Shown here: in pieces, positions 39,601-54,600 of the stretch
How the letters are laid out: each line of letters opens with the position of its first letter
Position numbering within the stretch: position 1 is the first letter of the stretch
Origin: Cranoglanis bouderius
Taxonomy: Eukaryota > Chordata > Actinopteri > Siluriformes > Cranoglanididae
Reading direction: 5' to 3'
DNA length: 64,000 bases
Assembly (NCBI GenBank): GCA_023630585.1
Contig: CM042548.1
Coordinates: forward strand, 20,775,027-20,839,026
The notes under the pieces: generated by a model
The model's database searches: none
The model's input: the letters and a program-made list of their open reading frames with translations, nothing else
Told to the model about the DNA's origin: nothing
Translations under genes and position numbers: made by a program

Positions 39601-42600
39601 GGGTGAGGAACAGCCAAACTCAGCTAACAAGGTAAGGTTGCTGAAGACCGCTTACTGTCAAAAGTCATACACCATGGCAAGACTGAGCACAGCAACAAGA
39701 CAGAAGGTAGTTATACTGCATCAGCAAGGTCTCTCCCAGGCAGAAATTTCAAGGTAGACAGGGGTTTCCAGATGTGCTGTCCAAGCTCTTTTGAAGAAGC
39801 ACAAAGAAACGGGCAACATTGAGGACCGTAGATGCAGTGGTCACTTACTGCAGCAGATGAAAGACACATCAGGCTTACTGCCCTTCGTAACTGGAAGATG
39901 TCCAGCAGTGCCATCAGCTCAGACCTGAAGAGAAGAGAGAAGCAACTGAGGCTGCCTAAATTCACAGAAGAACTGTGGTTAGTTATCCAAGATGTTCGGG
40001 CCAACCTACCTGCCGAGTTCCTTCAAAAACTGTGTGCAAGTGTACCTAGATGAATTGATGCTGTTTTGAAGGTGATCACACCAAATATTGATTTGATGTA
40101 GATTTTTCTTCTGTTTACTCACTTTGCATTTTGTTAATTGATGAATGTAAACTATTAACGTGTATTTCTGAAAGCATTCTTACTTTACAGCATTTTTTCA
40201 CACCTGCCTAAACTTTTGCACAGTACTGTATATTCTCTGCATGTTTCACTACTGCCTTGGGACCAGATATAACAAAAAATACTTCTACAAGGACTTGGTG
40301 AATAATCTGTGACAATAACCAACATTTCAGTAGCTGAATTAATGTTTGCTTCTACTTTGTGGCACTGAAGAAACCCTACAGTGTGTTGTGCTTTGCATAT
40401 ATTTTTAGAAACTATGAGTTTTGGTTATACTTTCTTCTAATCTTCTGTACTGAAGGATACATTTTTTCTAACTATCCTTTAGGGGGCTTCAACCGTGCTA
40501 TGAAAACAAATGCTCAAAGTACTGCTTCACTTTTTTTTTTGTGCTTTACTGCTGCAGGCTGCACAAATTAGTCAGTCAACATGCAACTCAAGTCTGATTT
40601 ACTAACGGAACTGAAACCCTCACCCATTTGATGGCCAGTACTCTACCCAATGTGGAGTATTTAATAAGATTAAACATTAAGGTATTCTAGATAGATGGAT
40701 AGATAGAGATAGAGAGAGATGGTCATTTATTTGAGCTGCCTTTTGTTTCTTCCATGTACGTGTGTGTGTGTGTAAGATGGTAGCACTAAATGAGCCACTA
40801 GAATCTCCAATAACGAGCGAGGCAGATGAGGAAGAAGATGGTATGGCAGATCTTCATCCGGAGGTGACGGGGCTGATCTGGAGCCGTGACCTGCGTGTTC
40901 AGGAGGTTCGACGTCTGCTCCAAAGCTCCAGACCTGTGCGGGTCAATGTACCCCACCTGCCAGAGGTCAGCGACCATGAGTATATTGAGGAGAAGGAGAA
41001 CAAGTAAGAGAACTCACCCTTTCATGTACATGTAAAAATAATCTATATGATATATGATTCTTCCTCATTATAGAATTTATAAAAAGCCACTTTACTCTAG
41101 TACCAGGGGGATACAACAGAAGAGACACCTAGTATACTGGATAACAGATATGACTGAAATGTCAGTCATTTGGACTGTCATCTTCAGGAATAAAGATACA
41201 GTATATGCTGCTAATATGCAAGTCAGAATCTATATTGTTAAATCTGATATCTCAGACCAAAATGCATGTAAGATTAGTTTTCGAATATATACATGTACAT
41301 ATTTCTTAATCTTTCTTCCAGTGCTGTAGAAGTAGTAAGCTGTTCTCAGTATCGCAGCCATGTTTAAAACATAAACAGTAGGCAACTGTTTACCCATCTC
41401 TGTCTTTCTTTTGCTTACACTCACATTTACTCTAGCCAAACATGCCGTTTAACTGTACCACTGTCCTGCATGTGTTGCCAGGCTTCTCCAGCTGTGCCAG
41501 CGCACCATGGCTCTCCCTGTGGGTCGAGGCCTCTTCACACTGTTTTCATACCACCCAGTACCAACTGAGCCCCTGCCTGTGCCCAAACTCAACTTGACTG
41601 GTATGCCCAGGCACAAACCAACACATTTTCTCCATATGTTCTTACATCAGAATTAGTGGAATGTTTGTGTGATCCTTGTGTTAAGTCACTTGAGGCAGTC
41701 AGTGAAATGCTTAAGGCTGGCAAAACACATTTATTCCAGTATTGTGTATGTAGGTTGGACCATAAGGGATCAGAAATGTTGCTATACTAAGGGTGTTCTG
41801 GGCAGTCTTGGCTCTCATGCTCGCTCACAAGTTTAAATCTTGCTTTAGCAGGCACACTTTCTGCTTTTTGATGTCCACAGATAACCCTCTTCTTCTCTTG
41901 TGTGGTTTAACAGAGCCACACAATTAGAAAACAGTTCTCCAAGAGCTCTCATTTTCTGGTTAAACAAAATATGTTGAATAAGGTGCTGCTAAAACTTCAG
42001 AGGGGAAAAAAACGACTTCAGTTTGCAGTTCAGAATTTTCCCATTTTTAGAATGAAGAAAATGGTCAAATAAGATGTATCTTTCAGGCCTGTGCTGATGG
42101 TTAGTTATACATTTATCACAATACTTTACACACATCATGGAAGATTCCAAATATTGTCATTACCATTGTATTTGAAATGCAGCAAAAAACAATTATATAC
42201 AGTTGAGGGAAAATGTTTGCATACTCAGGAAAGTGTTCGTCCTATTGTTTGAATCCCATCGATGCCACAGCCATCTGAGGCTTGGAGCCAAAGGAGCAAA
42301 ATTGGCCATGCTTTCTTGGTGGGAGGGATGGCATTACGCTTCCCCTGTCAAAGTGACACGAGCCAATCCTGATAATCTGTGAGCTCCTGTATACGGATTT
42401 CCTCAGAGTGTTACACTGCCCTATGATGCAGCATTAGCAGCAGTTTAAAAAAAGATGCAGTTGACTGGTGTCACATGTCTCGAAGGAGGCACATGTTATC
42501 CTTGACTCTCCTGTTTGATAGCTGTCATATGATGGGGGAGAGCTGGGTGGTGGGTTGGAATTGGCAGGTGATCAAATTTGGGCTGGGGGTGGGGGGTGTA

Positions 42601-45600
42601 AGTTTGCATACACTGAACTTGGCACAAATGTTACAACACGATAAATTTCTGTGTTCTTTTTTCAATGTTCTGATACCCCCATTATTTTGTTAATTGGGAA
42701 GGAGTTCTCTAAATGTTTTTGAAAAACCCTTTTCCTCATCACTTCATCCGGCAGGGCGAGCTCCACCCAGGAACACCACCGTGGACCTGAACAGTGGCAA
42801 TGTTGATGTGCCACCCAACATGGCAAGCTGGCCCAGCTTTCACAACGGTGTGGCAGCAGGCTTGAAGATTGCACCAGCGTCACGTGTTGAATCAGCCTGG
42901 ATCGCCTACAACAAGCCCAAGAGCACTGAGCTAGCCAACGAGTATGCCGGCTTCCTGATGGCACTTGGCCTTAATGGCCACCTCACCAAACTTGCCACAC
43001 TTAACATCCACGACTATCTAACTAAGGTAAAAGGCTTATAAACTAAAATTTTATGCTTTTAACTCTAGGATCCAAATCTCTACAGCAGTTATTACCATAC
43101 AATACCAGTAGAGATTCAACTCTTCTAATATTCAAACGTTCTGATTACTTTATTCTCATTATGGTCATTGTAACCGTTGTTAGTCGAAAATTATGACTAA
43201 AGCATAATTTATATGATTGTTTCGGTGGTGCAATGTGACATGACTGAACTGCAGGTGCATGAGAGAACAGTGTGACTTGCCATTGCTTATCTGTAACTGA
43301 TTTTTTATTGGAATGACTTAAATGTATTGGTTTTGATAATTAGGATAGAGCTCTTGAAATGTATTATCTGTTGAATTTCACGGTCACAGTGAAAATAAGG
43401 CATGGAAATGCACCATTAAAAATAGCTTAAATTTGGGGTTAGAGCACATTGTGATGCTGCTTATCTGACCACCATTTTATTTAGTTATTTCTTAGAACTA
43501 ATGTTTTACATCTTTACAATTAATCAGTTAGAATTTGAGAAAACACTGCAAAAGTATTAGTGAATATTTTTGTCCCAACAGCGTACATACACACACTGCC
43601 TATCTGATCAAGTAAACTTACTGTATAGTTACACTTTGTAATCGAGGGTAATGATTGTTGCACATCTGCTGTTATGTACATTTATTAGCTCCCCTCAACT
43701 CCACCCATCAATACATAGGCACCACAACAGGACCACTGCTAACTAGATATTATTTGGGGTCTGGCCATTCCCACCCCAGCAGTGGTACTGACATGGCACA
43801 TGCGCAAGTCTCTCAACTACAGTGTTAGCGTCACTGCTAAGAATGGGCCACCATCCAAATAATATCTGGTGGCCCCGTGGTGGTCCTTTCCGTTGATCGA
43901 TGAGGTAAGCTAACAAACTGTGTAACGGATAGACAAATCATAAATTTATTACCTAGCAAGAGAAAGGTTAATTAGGTTAATGTAATTTAACTAAAAAATG
44001 TGATGAGCTAATAATATGCATTAATATAGGCTATAAAATAAATGAGTACTTGAATCATTGTGAGGGGTGGCTTTATACAGCCAAAGTCTATATTTCTCTC
44101 CTGATAATATCTCTGGTGATGAAGCATTGTATTTGTACCCTCGACAAAACCTTTTGGACATCATTTCAGTTATGAGCTGTGGTGTTTTCTCCTCCAGGCA
44201 ATTGTGAATGAAAAACTGATAGCCTGGATATGTAATCTGCTTTACCCAAGTGCCTGGACTAGCGATTTGTCCACCCCTGTATTATAGTAACCGATGGGCA
44301 ATATAATAGGTTTACCTTAATCTGTAAGAGTGGGTACAAGGTAGGTGTACCTAATAAAGTGGTCACTGAGTATATAGCCACAATTTCCCACATTTTGCTA
44401 AATTGACTTGTACAGGTCAGGTGGCATCATTTTTTTATTAATCCAACCCCTGATATACATTTACTTCTTATTATTTATTTTTAGTCTTTGGTCCAAATTG
44501 GTTACTTTTTGTCCTACGTATGACAAAAAAGACAAAAATATATATGTATAGTAAGAAAATTATTTTATTGCAGTCCTGCAGGATAACTATTTTCAGTTCT
44601 TTTTTTTTTCAGATTTAGGCTCAGTAGAGATTTAAGTGCTATTATAAAAGACATTTAAAGTTTCCTGTATGAGCACAAATGGAATAAACAGGAGATGAGC
44701 GTTAGCTTCCCTGTTAAAAGGGGTAGTTCAGCTCGAAATGATGGTAGCTGGTGATATAAGCTCTTGGTTTCATGCTGTGCTTGCTGTATTGCTTTTACGA
44801 TTTGACATTTAAATCTGTCTTTCCTTAGTCTTAGTGTAATTCTCTCCAGTTTTTGGAGTTACATGCTCTAATTGTCTTTTTCTGACTACTTCTGCTCTCA
44901 TCCTGTTGTTTTTCTCACATGAAAGACGAACCTAAAGCACAGTTTCACTATGACACTGCATAGCTTTCTCATTTCCAGTCAGGCCAGGCTTTATCACTAC
45001 TTTCGGTGGTTACAATGCATATATACAATCTATGGCTCCATCTTTACTCTGCATATTTACACTGGCCCTTTACCACATCGAGAATGGCAGTCTGGGCTTT
45101 CTAGAATATCATAGTACTCAATTACGAGAAGCCAGTAAAAAAAACATCCTGCTTTACATACATTCGTTTGAAAAGTGAATTAATGAATGAAGAACTGTCT
45201 GTTTTTGTCCTTGTCTTTTGAACTTTGAGATTTGCTTTGTAAATCACACATCAGCATATTTCTCCTAATTCTGAGGTATTCTCTAACTAGATCATTTCTA
45301 CACTGAATAATACTAATTTCTGATGAATCCTGAAAAAAACAAAAAACTCCATTTGAAGACTGGAAAAACACTGGTCAAAGTCACTGAGATCACATTTATC
45401 CCCATACTGATGTTCAATGTGAACATTAACTGAAGCTCTTGATCTGCATGATTTTATGCAGTGCACTGCTGCCACATGCTTGACTAATTGGATAGTTGCA
45501 TGAATGAGCAGGGGTGTAGGTGTTCCTATTTTATTGGCCAGTGAGTGTAAATTAGCACAGTAAATTTGCACATATGCGTTAACTGAACCTTTATAAATAT

Positions 45601-48600
45601 TTGAATTCTATCCCATGTTAAAGGGTAAACAGTTAACAAATAATTAACAATGTTTGAGTTTTGAATAAAATAATTTTCTCCCCTTTTTTCCTCAGGGCCA
45701 TGAGATGACGAGTATAGGGCTCTTGTTGGGTGTTTCAGCAGCTAAGCTTGGCACCATGGACATGTCGGTCACACGCCTGCTGAGCATCCATGTCCCCGCC
45801 CTGCTGCCACCCACTTCCACCGAGCTGGACGTGCCACACAGCGTGCAGGTGGCCGCAGTGGTGGGCATCGGCCTTGTCTACCAGGGTACTGGACACCGGC
45901 ACAATGCGGAGGTGCTGCTTGCAGAGATAGGTCAGTACACCATGGGATCAGTGTGTATGAATGTTATATCTATGTGTGTGACTGATGGTGGTCAGAGGTA
46001 AGTGCTGTTTAAATGTTGCAGGTGAGAAGCAAGAGTGCTCATAGGTGTTTACCTGTATGTGTGGGTGTTTAGATGATAGTGATGGAATAAGGTGATTTAT
46101 AAAGGTTGGTTGTGAGAGGCAAGTATGTGTGCACATGCTCAGTAAACTTGTGCGATGTAATGATTTAATCATCTCTACACAAGCTTACACTGCCACAATA
46201 TCCAAGTGATGTTTATTCAGATTATATAATTCATTACCAAACCTTCCAACCTTTACTCATTTTACGTCGGACTGCTGTAATTCCACACCAGAGTACTCTA
46301 GTATGAGTTATCACTCAAAAATATGCCAATATAGCGGACATTTTCTCCTCGATTAAATGATTCCGACATCAACACCACCTAGAAGCCCCGCCCTTCATCC
46401 TATCTCATGTGCTCTTGACTGGACTCGCAGGGCACCCTCGCTTTCTTTTAAGGTAGGTAAATGTCGCTGGAAAACGTTTTCAGTTCATTAATGTAAAACA
46501 AAATCAATGTATGTTTGACTTGGCTAACTTAGACAAGTGTATATACAGTATTTATCTTCAGTTAACTATATTTATTAGGGATGCCACCGAAAAATTTCGG
46601 CCACACATGATCACATGATGGCACTTGGTTAACTTTATTTCTCTCCTGCGCTGGTCAGCACTCAGATGCATTCAAACACTTTAAGCAGCAATAGATCAGC
46701 AATGAAAATGTCAGCCATGTCTGCTGGACATCGGACATCAGTTTGTAAAATAATTTATTTTTCACTTAAAAATCCACCAACCACCTGAGTTGGAAGTGCT
46801 AAGTTGGAAATGCTTGCCTCCTCTGTATTTTAAACTGACTGTTTTGGAAAATTAAATTGTAATTTTTTTTAAAACGGTAAATCAAGAAATGAGCAAGGAA
46901 AAATTAATATCGCACAAGCCCAGTGCTCATTTAATGGGTTGGAGCTGAGCATGCTTAACAGTGGTGTGTGTGTGTGTGTGTCTGTCTGCACACAGGCCGT
47001 CCTCCCGGCCCTGAAATGGAGTACTGCACAGACAGAGAGTCGTACTCTCTAGCAGCAGGCCTGGCACTTGGCATGGTTTGCCTTGGGGTAAGTGTGTAAG
47101 TGCTGGCAAATTATGCCATGTTTGCTATGTTTATTAGCACACTTACAATTTTTAGTTTTAGCAATTCTCACGGTCACCTGACATCCTTCCTGCTTGTTAT
47201 CATTCAAACTGCTAAAACAGCCAAATCTCTCACACTTCAAGAATAACTCTGATGTGGTTTTGTACACTGGAGGCACTTCCCTTTTAGATTCCAAAAGCTT
47301 CTTGATTTGAAAAGTTGATTTTAAAGCTTTGTTTTTAAAGGCTCTGCATAGTTTCAGCAATTTTGTGGTTCTCAAATCATAATATTAAAGTATTCATTAT
47401 GTTTTATTATTCCCACTAACAGATTATTACATTTCCCCAAATAGACAAGGACACTATTAAATAGTACTAAATTAATTAGTTAAATGAAACCTGAGGTTCC
47501 CATTTCTGTCAAAGACAATATTTGTTTGGAAGACAAGTTCAAACAAAAGTGCCTTTTTAAGTTCTCCGAGCATTGTGTTACAGATAAATGTAATGTTATA
47601 TGTGCAATCTGTGTGTGAGACTGAAAGCTGTGTTTTTCCCATGCCGACTAAGCCTCTCTACCTGTAGCATGGCAGTAACCTGATCGGCATGACGGACCTG
47701 AATGTACCGGAGCAGCTTTACCAGTACATGGTGGGAGGACACCGGCGCACACACGCTGGGATTAACAGAGAGAAGCACAAATCCCCAAGCTACCAGATTA
47801 AGGTCTCAACAATGAATCCAGAGAAAGATATAGAAACTATAACATATATTATTGAGGACAAAATTAAATCAGTGTGTTAGATGTCACCATTTGGAAATCT
47901 GATCTAACAATTAATTATTAATTAAAGGAAGGTGACACGATCAATGTGGATGTGACCTGTCCTGGTGCCACCTTGGCTCTTGCCATGATCTATCTAAAAA
48001 CCAACAATAGGCAAGTGTTCTTTTTTTTCTTGCTCCCTTTCTCTTCCTGTCTAGCTTGTTCTTTTCTCCCTAGTTCAAAACAATTCATTTTGAAGACTCC
48101 CATGGTCTCTCAGTGTGTACTCAGTATTTCACAGTCAGTGATTGTGTGATGTCACCTCTCTCTCTCTCTCTCTCTCTCTCCCCCCCAGGTCTATAGCTGA
48201 TTGGTTGAAAGCCCCAGACACCATGTTCCTGCTGGACTTCATCAAACCTGAATTTCTGCTGCTGAGGGTGAGAGGAAGAGAATGAATGAGGGGGAACGAA
48301 TGATGGATAGATTATGCCTCTAAAGTTCACTGTGACCTTTGAGCGCCTTAGGACTTCCCATTACGTATTACAATTGTCTGACCCAGTATAGCATTTTGTG
48401 GTATGTCTCCATATCTAGCTACAACTCAACATTTTCTAAAAGACTTTTCTAAGATGTAACACCGCAGTGGCAGTGCAATAATTACATTATTTGGTTCGGG
48501 AATTCTCTTTTAATAAATACATTCAGCTAAATATAGCTATATTTGAAACCAAAAGTTTACATACACCTAAGCTAAAGCTGAGATTATATTTAATCTCAGT

Positions 48601-51600
48601 TTTTCCCAACTCATGTGAAACACACATTTCATGTGACCATACATGTCTTTTGGCAAGTCAGTTAGGGTGTCTACTTTGTTTACATCAGAGGTGATTTAAA
48701 AAAATGATTAGAGTCAGATTTATTTCAGCTTTAATTCACTAATATCAGAATTACAGTGGATCAGAGGTTTACACTTTCTGTCTCTTTAAACAGTCTGGAA
48801 AATTCCAGAAATTGATTTAATGACTTTTAGAAGCCTCTGATTGGCCAGTTGTTATAATGGGGAGTGCACATGTGGCTGTATTTAGAGCCAGTGTGTTTTT
48901 TCCCTTGATACAATGGGAAGATCATAAGAGCCCTATATTGCCATGGCTTGAAAGGGTGTGATGCAAGGAAGAAGCCCTACTCTCTAAGACGTAAAAAAGC
49001 CAGACTGAAATGCAGGTGATCACCAGCCTTTTGGTGACGTGGTCTCTGGTCAAACAAAAAAGAATTGGACTGTCTGGCCATAATGATGATAATGTGAGCG
49101 TTATTTATGGGGCAAAAAGCATGAGGCAGGTCTCCATACATATCGGAAATGAACAAAATATCCTCTACATGATTGCCATTTCTTTGTAAACACACACAGA
49201 GTCATGGCTCCCAACACTGGCTCCCAATTTGGCAACAGTGTCGTGTGTGATGTGCTTGGTATGTTTCCTGTTAAAGTCCATCGCAACTTTGCCCCAGCTT
49301 CCCGATCCAGCCACGAGAATGATTTCAATACGTTCTTTCTTTGTCAAAGGCTATCTGAAAAATATATATAATACTAAGTACGAAAAATTTTGGTAGACAT
49401 TTTGCTAAAAAGTGTTGATTTCCCCAATGTATGGAGACTTTTGGGACAGCCTGAAGATGGCATCATGTGTGAAAGTAAACGTTTGACCCACTGAATGTCT
49501 GATGTAGTAAATAAAAGCTAGTATTGTGAAATGACCTTTTTATGGTAATTAAGTAGATACCCAAATTGACAACACAGGAAATGTATGGTAATGTATGGCT
49601 ATTTTTCATCAAACAGTTCACAATCACCTTTTAAAGTTTTCACTGCAATCAGACATGCACATCTTGTACAAACATGTACCAGGTCCGACCAGGGTATAGG
49701 AAGAAAGCTGTAGCGGGAAGGTGACAGCAGAAGCAGTGAGTGGGGGATGACTGAATCTCAGTGCTTGTTTTGTGTCTCCAGACTCTGGCCAGATGCCTCA
49801 TCATGTGGAATGAGATACTGCCTAATGAGGAATGGGTGACTAGTAATGTGCCTCAGGTACAAAATCAACAAATTGCCCTGACACACACACACACACACAT
49901 ACACAAAATGCACACAGGCACTTTCCTCTTCAATATTGCATTCTTACTCCAACTGGCTCTGTGATAAAAGAACATGACATTTTCCACATCAACTCAGCTT
50001 AACTTCCTCTTGCTTTGTTAAGTTGAGGGGTCACTAAGATATTTTGCAATATTAGGTTTGCAAGTCACACTTTGCAAGGCAAAGCTGTATTAAGCCATTT
50101 TTTGCTGCAATCCAAGGAAGCCAAAGAACGTTGTGCAACTAACAGGTTACTTCCGGGTGTTGCAGAGTGTTCTGCAATTTAAACATTCAGCATCTGTTGA
50201 TAATTTGTTTTCCAGATGTTTTTGAGAATTCAGAATCAGTTTCTAGTGCAGAGTGCTGTGAGAACTTGTATAATCTACCATATGTGTGGTGAGGTGGTCC
50301 GGGGGGGGAAGAAAACATTGGAATTTGCTAGAGCTGCAGTCTGGGAAGCAACAGGGGAAAAAAAAAAAAAGGCACAGACAGTCATGTGAAAAAATAAATA
50401 CACCCCATGGAAATTATTGGCTTTTTTGACATATTTGGACAAGCAAACATTTGATCGTCTTTGAAACTGTTTTCAAACGTTTGATTTGTCTGTCCAGAGC
50501 ACATTATTCCAAAAGGCCTGGTCTTTGCCTATATGCTCATTTGCAAACTGTAGTCTTGCAAAGGCTTTTTCCTGGTACGCCTCCTATGCAGGTCAAATTT
50601 GTGCAATCTCTTTCTGATTGTAGAAACATGGACTTTGACAACAACAGTTGCAAGACTTACTAGCAGATCCTGTGATGAAACTTTGGGGTTCTTGGAGACT
50701 TTTTGTATCAGATGGTCTGCTCTTGGGCTGAATTTGCTGGGACGGTTGGTCCTGGACAAATTGTCAGTCGTTTGAAATCTGCGCCATTTGTAGATTATTT
50801 TCCTCACAGTGGAGTGATGTATTTCAAATCATTTGGAGATCTTTTTAAATCCCTTGAAAGACTAATAGGCACCCACATCCTTTTTCTGAAGGCCTTACAG
50901 AACTCTTTAGATCTTGGCACCTCAATAGCAAAGGGAACACCAGACACTAGATGTGAGAGGTTTAAATAAGACAGGTTCCACCTGCACTCCCTAAGCAGGT
51001 TCTAATCACTGGCACCCAATCTTGAACAGCTGATTCTGATTTTATGGATTTGAAGGTGTGATAAATGGTAGGGGTGTACTTACTTTTTCCATGTGACTGA
51101 TCTGTTTTTTGTTCATTTCAATAATGAAAATTATTACAAAATGTGAACTTTATTAATAGGCACTGTTTCAAAGAGGATCAAATGTTTGCTTGTCCAAATA
51201 TGTCGAAAAACAAACAAACAGCTATTTCGATGGGGTGAACTTATTTTTTCACACGACTTGATGAGAAGTTTAGCCAACAGAACAAAAGTGACTGAATGAA
51301 TCGGCGATTATTTCCCTACTGATGTATGTGCAGACAGAGTGAAGAAATGACGATGAGGCTCATGTGTAAATGCTGCGAGTGATACTAATAATTAAAATGA
51401 TAATCAGTGTTTCCTATTGTAAACTGATAAATCTTTACAATTTGGCAGTAATGATGTTTGTATGCATGTACATTAGATTATAAATGTAGAGGTAGATGGG
51501 GTGTCTTTTAGTGCAATTGAAATGTAATCTTTAAATATATCATTTTTTTTCTCCGTTTTCACTTTTGGGGATAAACAGATTGTAAAAAATGCTAGAACTT

Positions 51601-54600
51601 CTGAAATGTTTCGGTTCAGGAATTCAAAATTGGAATACGTGAGGAGTTTTCTCAGGCTACCACACATGTTAAAAGTCTTCAAGTGTGCCATTGCATACTT
51701 ATTTGGTAAACCATACCTGATCGACTACTAAAGCAAAATTTAAAGCATGACTTACCTACACTTTAAACTGCAATTAGACATTTACAGTTGCAGATCTCCC
51801 ATAATGAGGCTTTGGAAGGTCATCAGCAGTTGAGTACCTTTAAGTCCAGTTTACAGTCTAGATCAAGATCCTTTTGTTTCATTTGACCCTTGTGCCTTGA
51901 GGACGATCTTGACATGGGTTTTTAAATAGTTAATAGCTATAAGATATTTTCAAGATGTGCCCTAACATGAACACTACCGTGTAACTGACTACTATACTAT
52001 AATATTTAAACTATACTAGCTATACTGTACTAATATTTAACTGAAAAGTGTGTGTTGGTAGATAATCCAAGAGAACATTGGACTGCAGGAGGAAGCACTT
52101 GTATCTGAGGATCTGAACATGGAAACTTTGGTGTAAGTTCATGTCGTGACGTTAAATGTTGGGCCAAGTGGTTGTTTTTACTTCATTGTAGTGCATCTTT
52201 CAGCAATTTTAAGAGGTCCATCATGGTCAGCTTTTTACATTTGGAATAAAATTACTATTTCCAGTTTTGGGCTTCAGTTACAAATCTACCATCATTACAT
52301 GCCTGAATTTAAGCATTTGTTCTAAAGCCACATGTTCCTCTACTCAGACAAGCTCATGATTATATCATTGCTGGGGCCTGCATGGCTGTGGGCTTTAGAT
52401 TTGCTGGATCTGCAAATTCTGATGCCTTTGACTGCCTGGTAAGCGGAACCACACTACATTGGCATTTCAGTTAAAATGCCTTCAGTCTGTTACGACATAC
52501 TTCTTAGTATTTCTTGCTGTTCTCATTACTATATATGTAATTGTCCCCTGATTTTTTTTTCCTCACAGTATAAGTTTGCTCGAAACTTCATGAAGTCTCT
52601 CACTAGCACCACATCTACAGCCACAGTTGTAAGTTGCATCTCAAAGAAGGAGAAATCTATTCAATCACTTCATGATGTATTGTCTTATCTCTCAGTGTTT
52701 TTTGTGGTATGTGTCCGACAGTCGGGGCAGTATAACCTGCAGACATGTCTGAGCATGGTGCTTCTGGCTACTTCCATGGTCATGGCCGGCTCAGGGAACC
52801 TAAAGGTGCTTCAGCTCTGCCGTTTTCTGCACAAGCGTACTTTTGGTGAGATGAACTACGGATTCCATATGTCTCACCACATGGCTTTGGGCCTGCTCTT
52901 TCTTGGAGGAGGCAGGTCAGTGCATCTTGCAACCATAACACTGGGCCCTTTGAGTGATACAAACATACTCACACAAATACAAATACAACTTTCCTGTGTT
53001 GATAAGCACATGATGAGGGCATTATGTAAATTAATGTAATGTTCATTCCTCTGCAGTGTTTTACTATTTTTTCCCCCCACACCATGTTTATATGACTGAT
53101 GGCTTGAGTGTTAAGTGTTAAACTTTGAGTTATATTTTTTGCGCCACCGTGTCTCACATCTTGGATATTTCAAGTAATTTCAGAAACATTACTACTTCCT
53201 GCTGTGCAAAACTAACCGTTAAAGTGTATTTCTTTATCTCACTAGCTACTGCAATACTGTGATGACCACATAATGTCTCTTGTGTAACAGAAAGTTGATA
53301 AAAAGCATCTTAGGGCAGAAAGTCCTATCCTTCTCCTCCCGATATTACAACCCCAGGCAAAAATTATGGAAACACCCCACTTGGAGGATGTTCACCCGGC
53401 TTTTTTACTTCGTAGCAAATAAACAAATCACAGATATGACACAAAACAGTTTTTGTTTAAGAGCTGAACATTCTGGCTTCGTCAAACATACCTCAAACAA
53501 GTTGAAATTAAAATGAAATTATTTTAATTAATGGCATATTTTTTTCCCAGATCAAGTAGAGGAAAAAATAATGGAATCACTCAATGTTGAGGAAAAAATT
53601 ATGGAATCACCTTGTAATTTGCATTTCTGAAAGAAATATCAGCACATGTATAAAAATGCTAATTAGTCCGCAGTTAAAAGAGAGTCCTTACAGACCTTAA
53701 CAAGCTGTTGGCCCCAACAAGGGAGTTGTGAATTGAAACAATGGAAAGAATTATAAAACCCCTTCAAGAAGGAAATCCAACAAAGAGTGTGGCAAAAGAT
53801 GCTGGTTGTTCCCAGTCAGCTGTGTCTAACATTTGGTGCAAGTATAAATAAAATGGGAAGGTTATAAAAGGAAAACATACGGGTAAACCAAGGAAGATGA
53901 CAAACGTCGGGACAGAAAACTCAAAGCAATATGCCTAGAAAATAGAAAATGCACAACAAAACAAATGAAAAACAAATGGGCGGGAACAGGAGTCAATGTT
54001 TGTGACAGAACTGTAAGAAATCGGCTGAATGAAATGGCATTTACATATAGAAAAGCCAAACAAAAACCAGCACTAACACCTCAACACAAGAAAACAAGGT
54101 TACAGTGGGCTAAAGAAAAGCAATCATGGAGTGTGGATGATTGAATGAAAGTGATATTCAGTGATGAATCACAAATCTGCATCGGCCAAGGAGATGATGC
54201 TTTAACTTTTGTCTGGTGCCGTTCTAATGAAACCTATAAAGATGACTGCCTGAAGAAAACAATCAAATTTCCTCATTTATTTATGATCTGGGGTTTCATG
54301 TCAGGTAAAGGACCAGGGGAGACCTCAACGGCCAATGCAGAGGTGTACACTGAAATTTTGGACACTTTTCTCATTCCATCGATAAAAAATAGGTTTGGTG
54401 ATGAAGTAATTTTTCAGGATGATAAAGCATCTTGCCACAGAGCAAAGACTGTTGAAGCTTTTCTTCAGGAAAGGCTTATCAAAGCAATGACATGGCCAGC
54501 AAACAGTCCGGATCTCAATCCGATTTATGGTGGAAAGAAAGAAATAAAAATTGGTCCATGACGAGGCTCTATCCTGCAAAGCTGATCTGTCAACCGCTAT

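Noticed and set aside
47689..47880. Extension of exon 31 to the TAG at 47880
   Set aside because: After QIK the sequence has a GTCTCA donor, and the conserved protein continues at 47928, so the extra codons are intronic.
52476..53039. A 187-residue open frame treated as one gene
   Set aside because: It is open through intron 37 by chance; only 52569-52628 (another frame) and 52722-52915 are exons, supported by splice sites and conservation.
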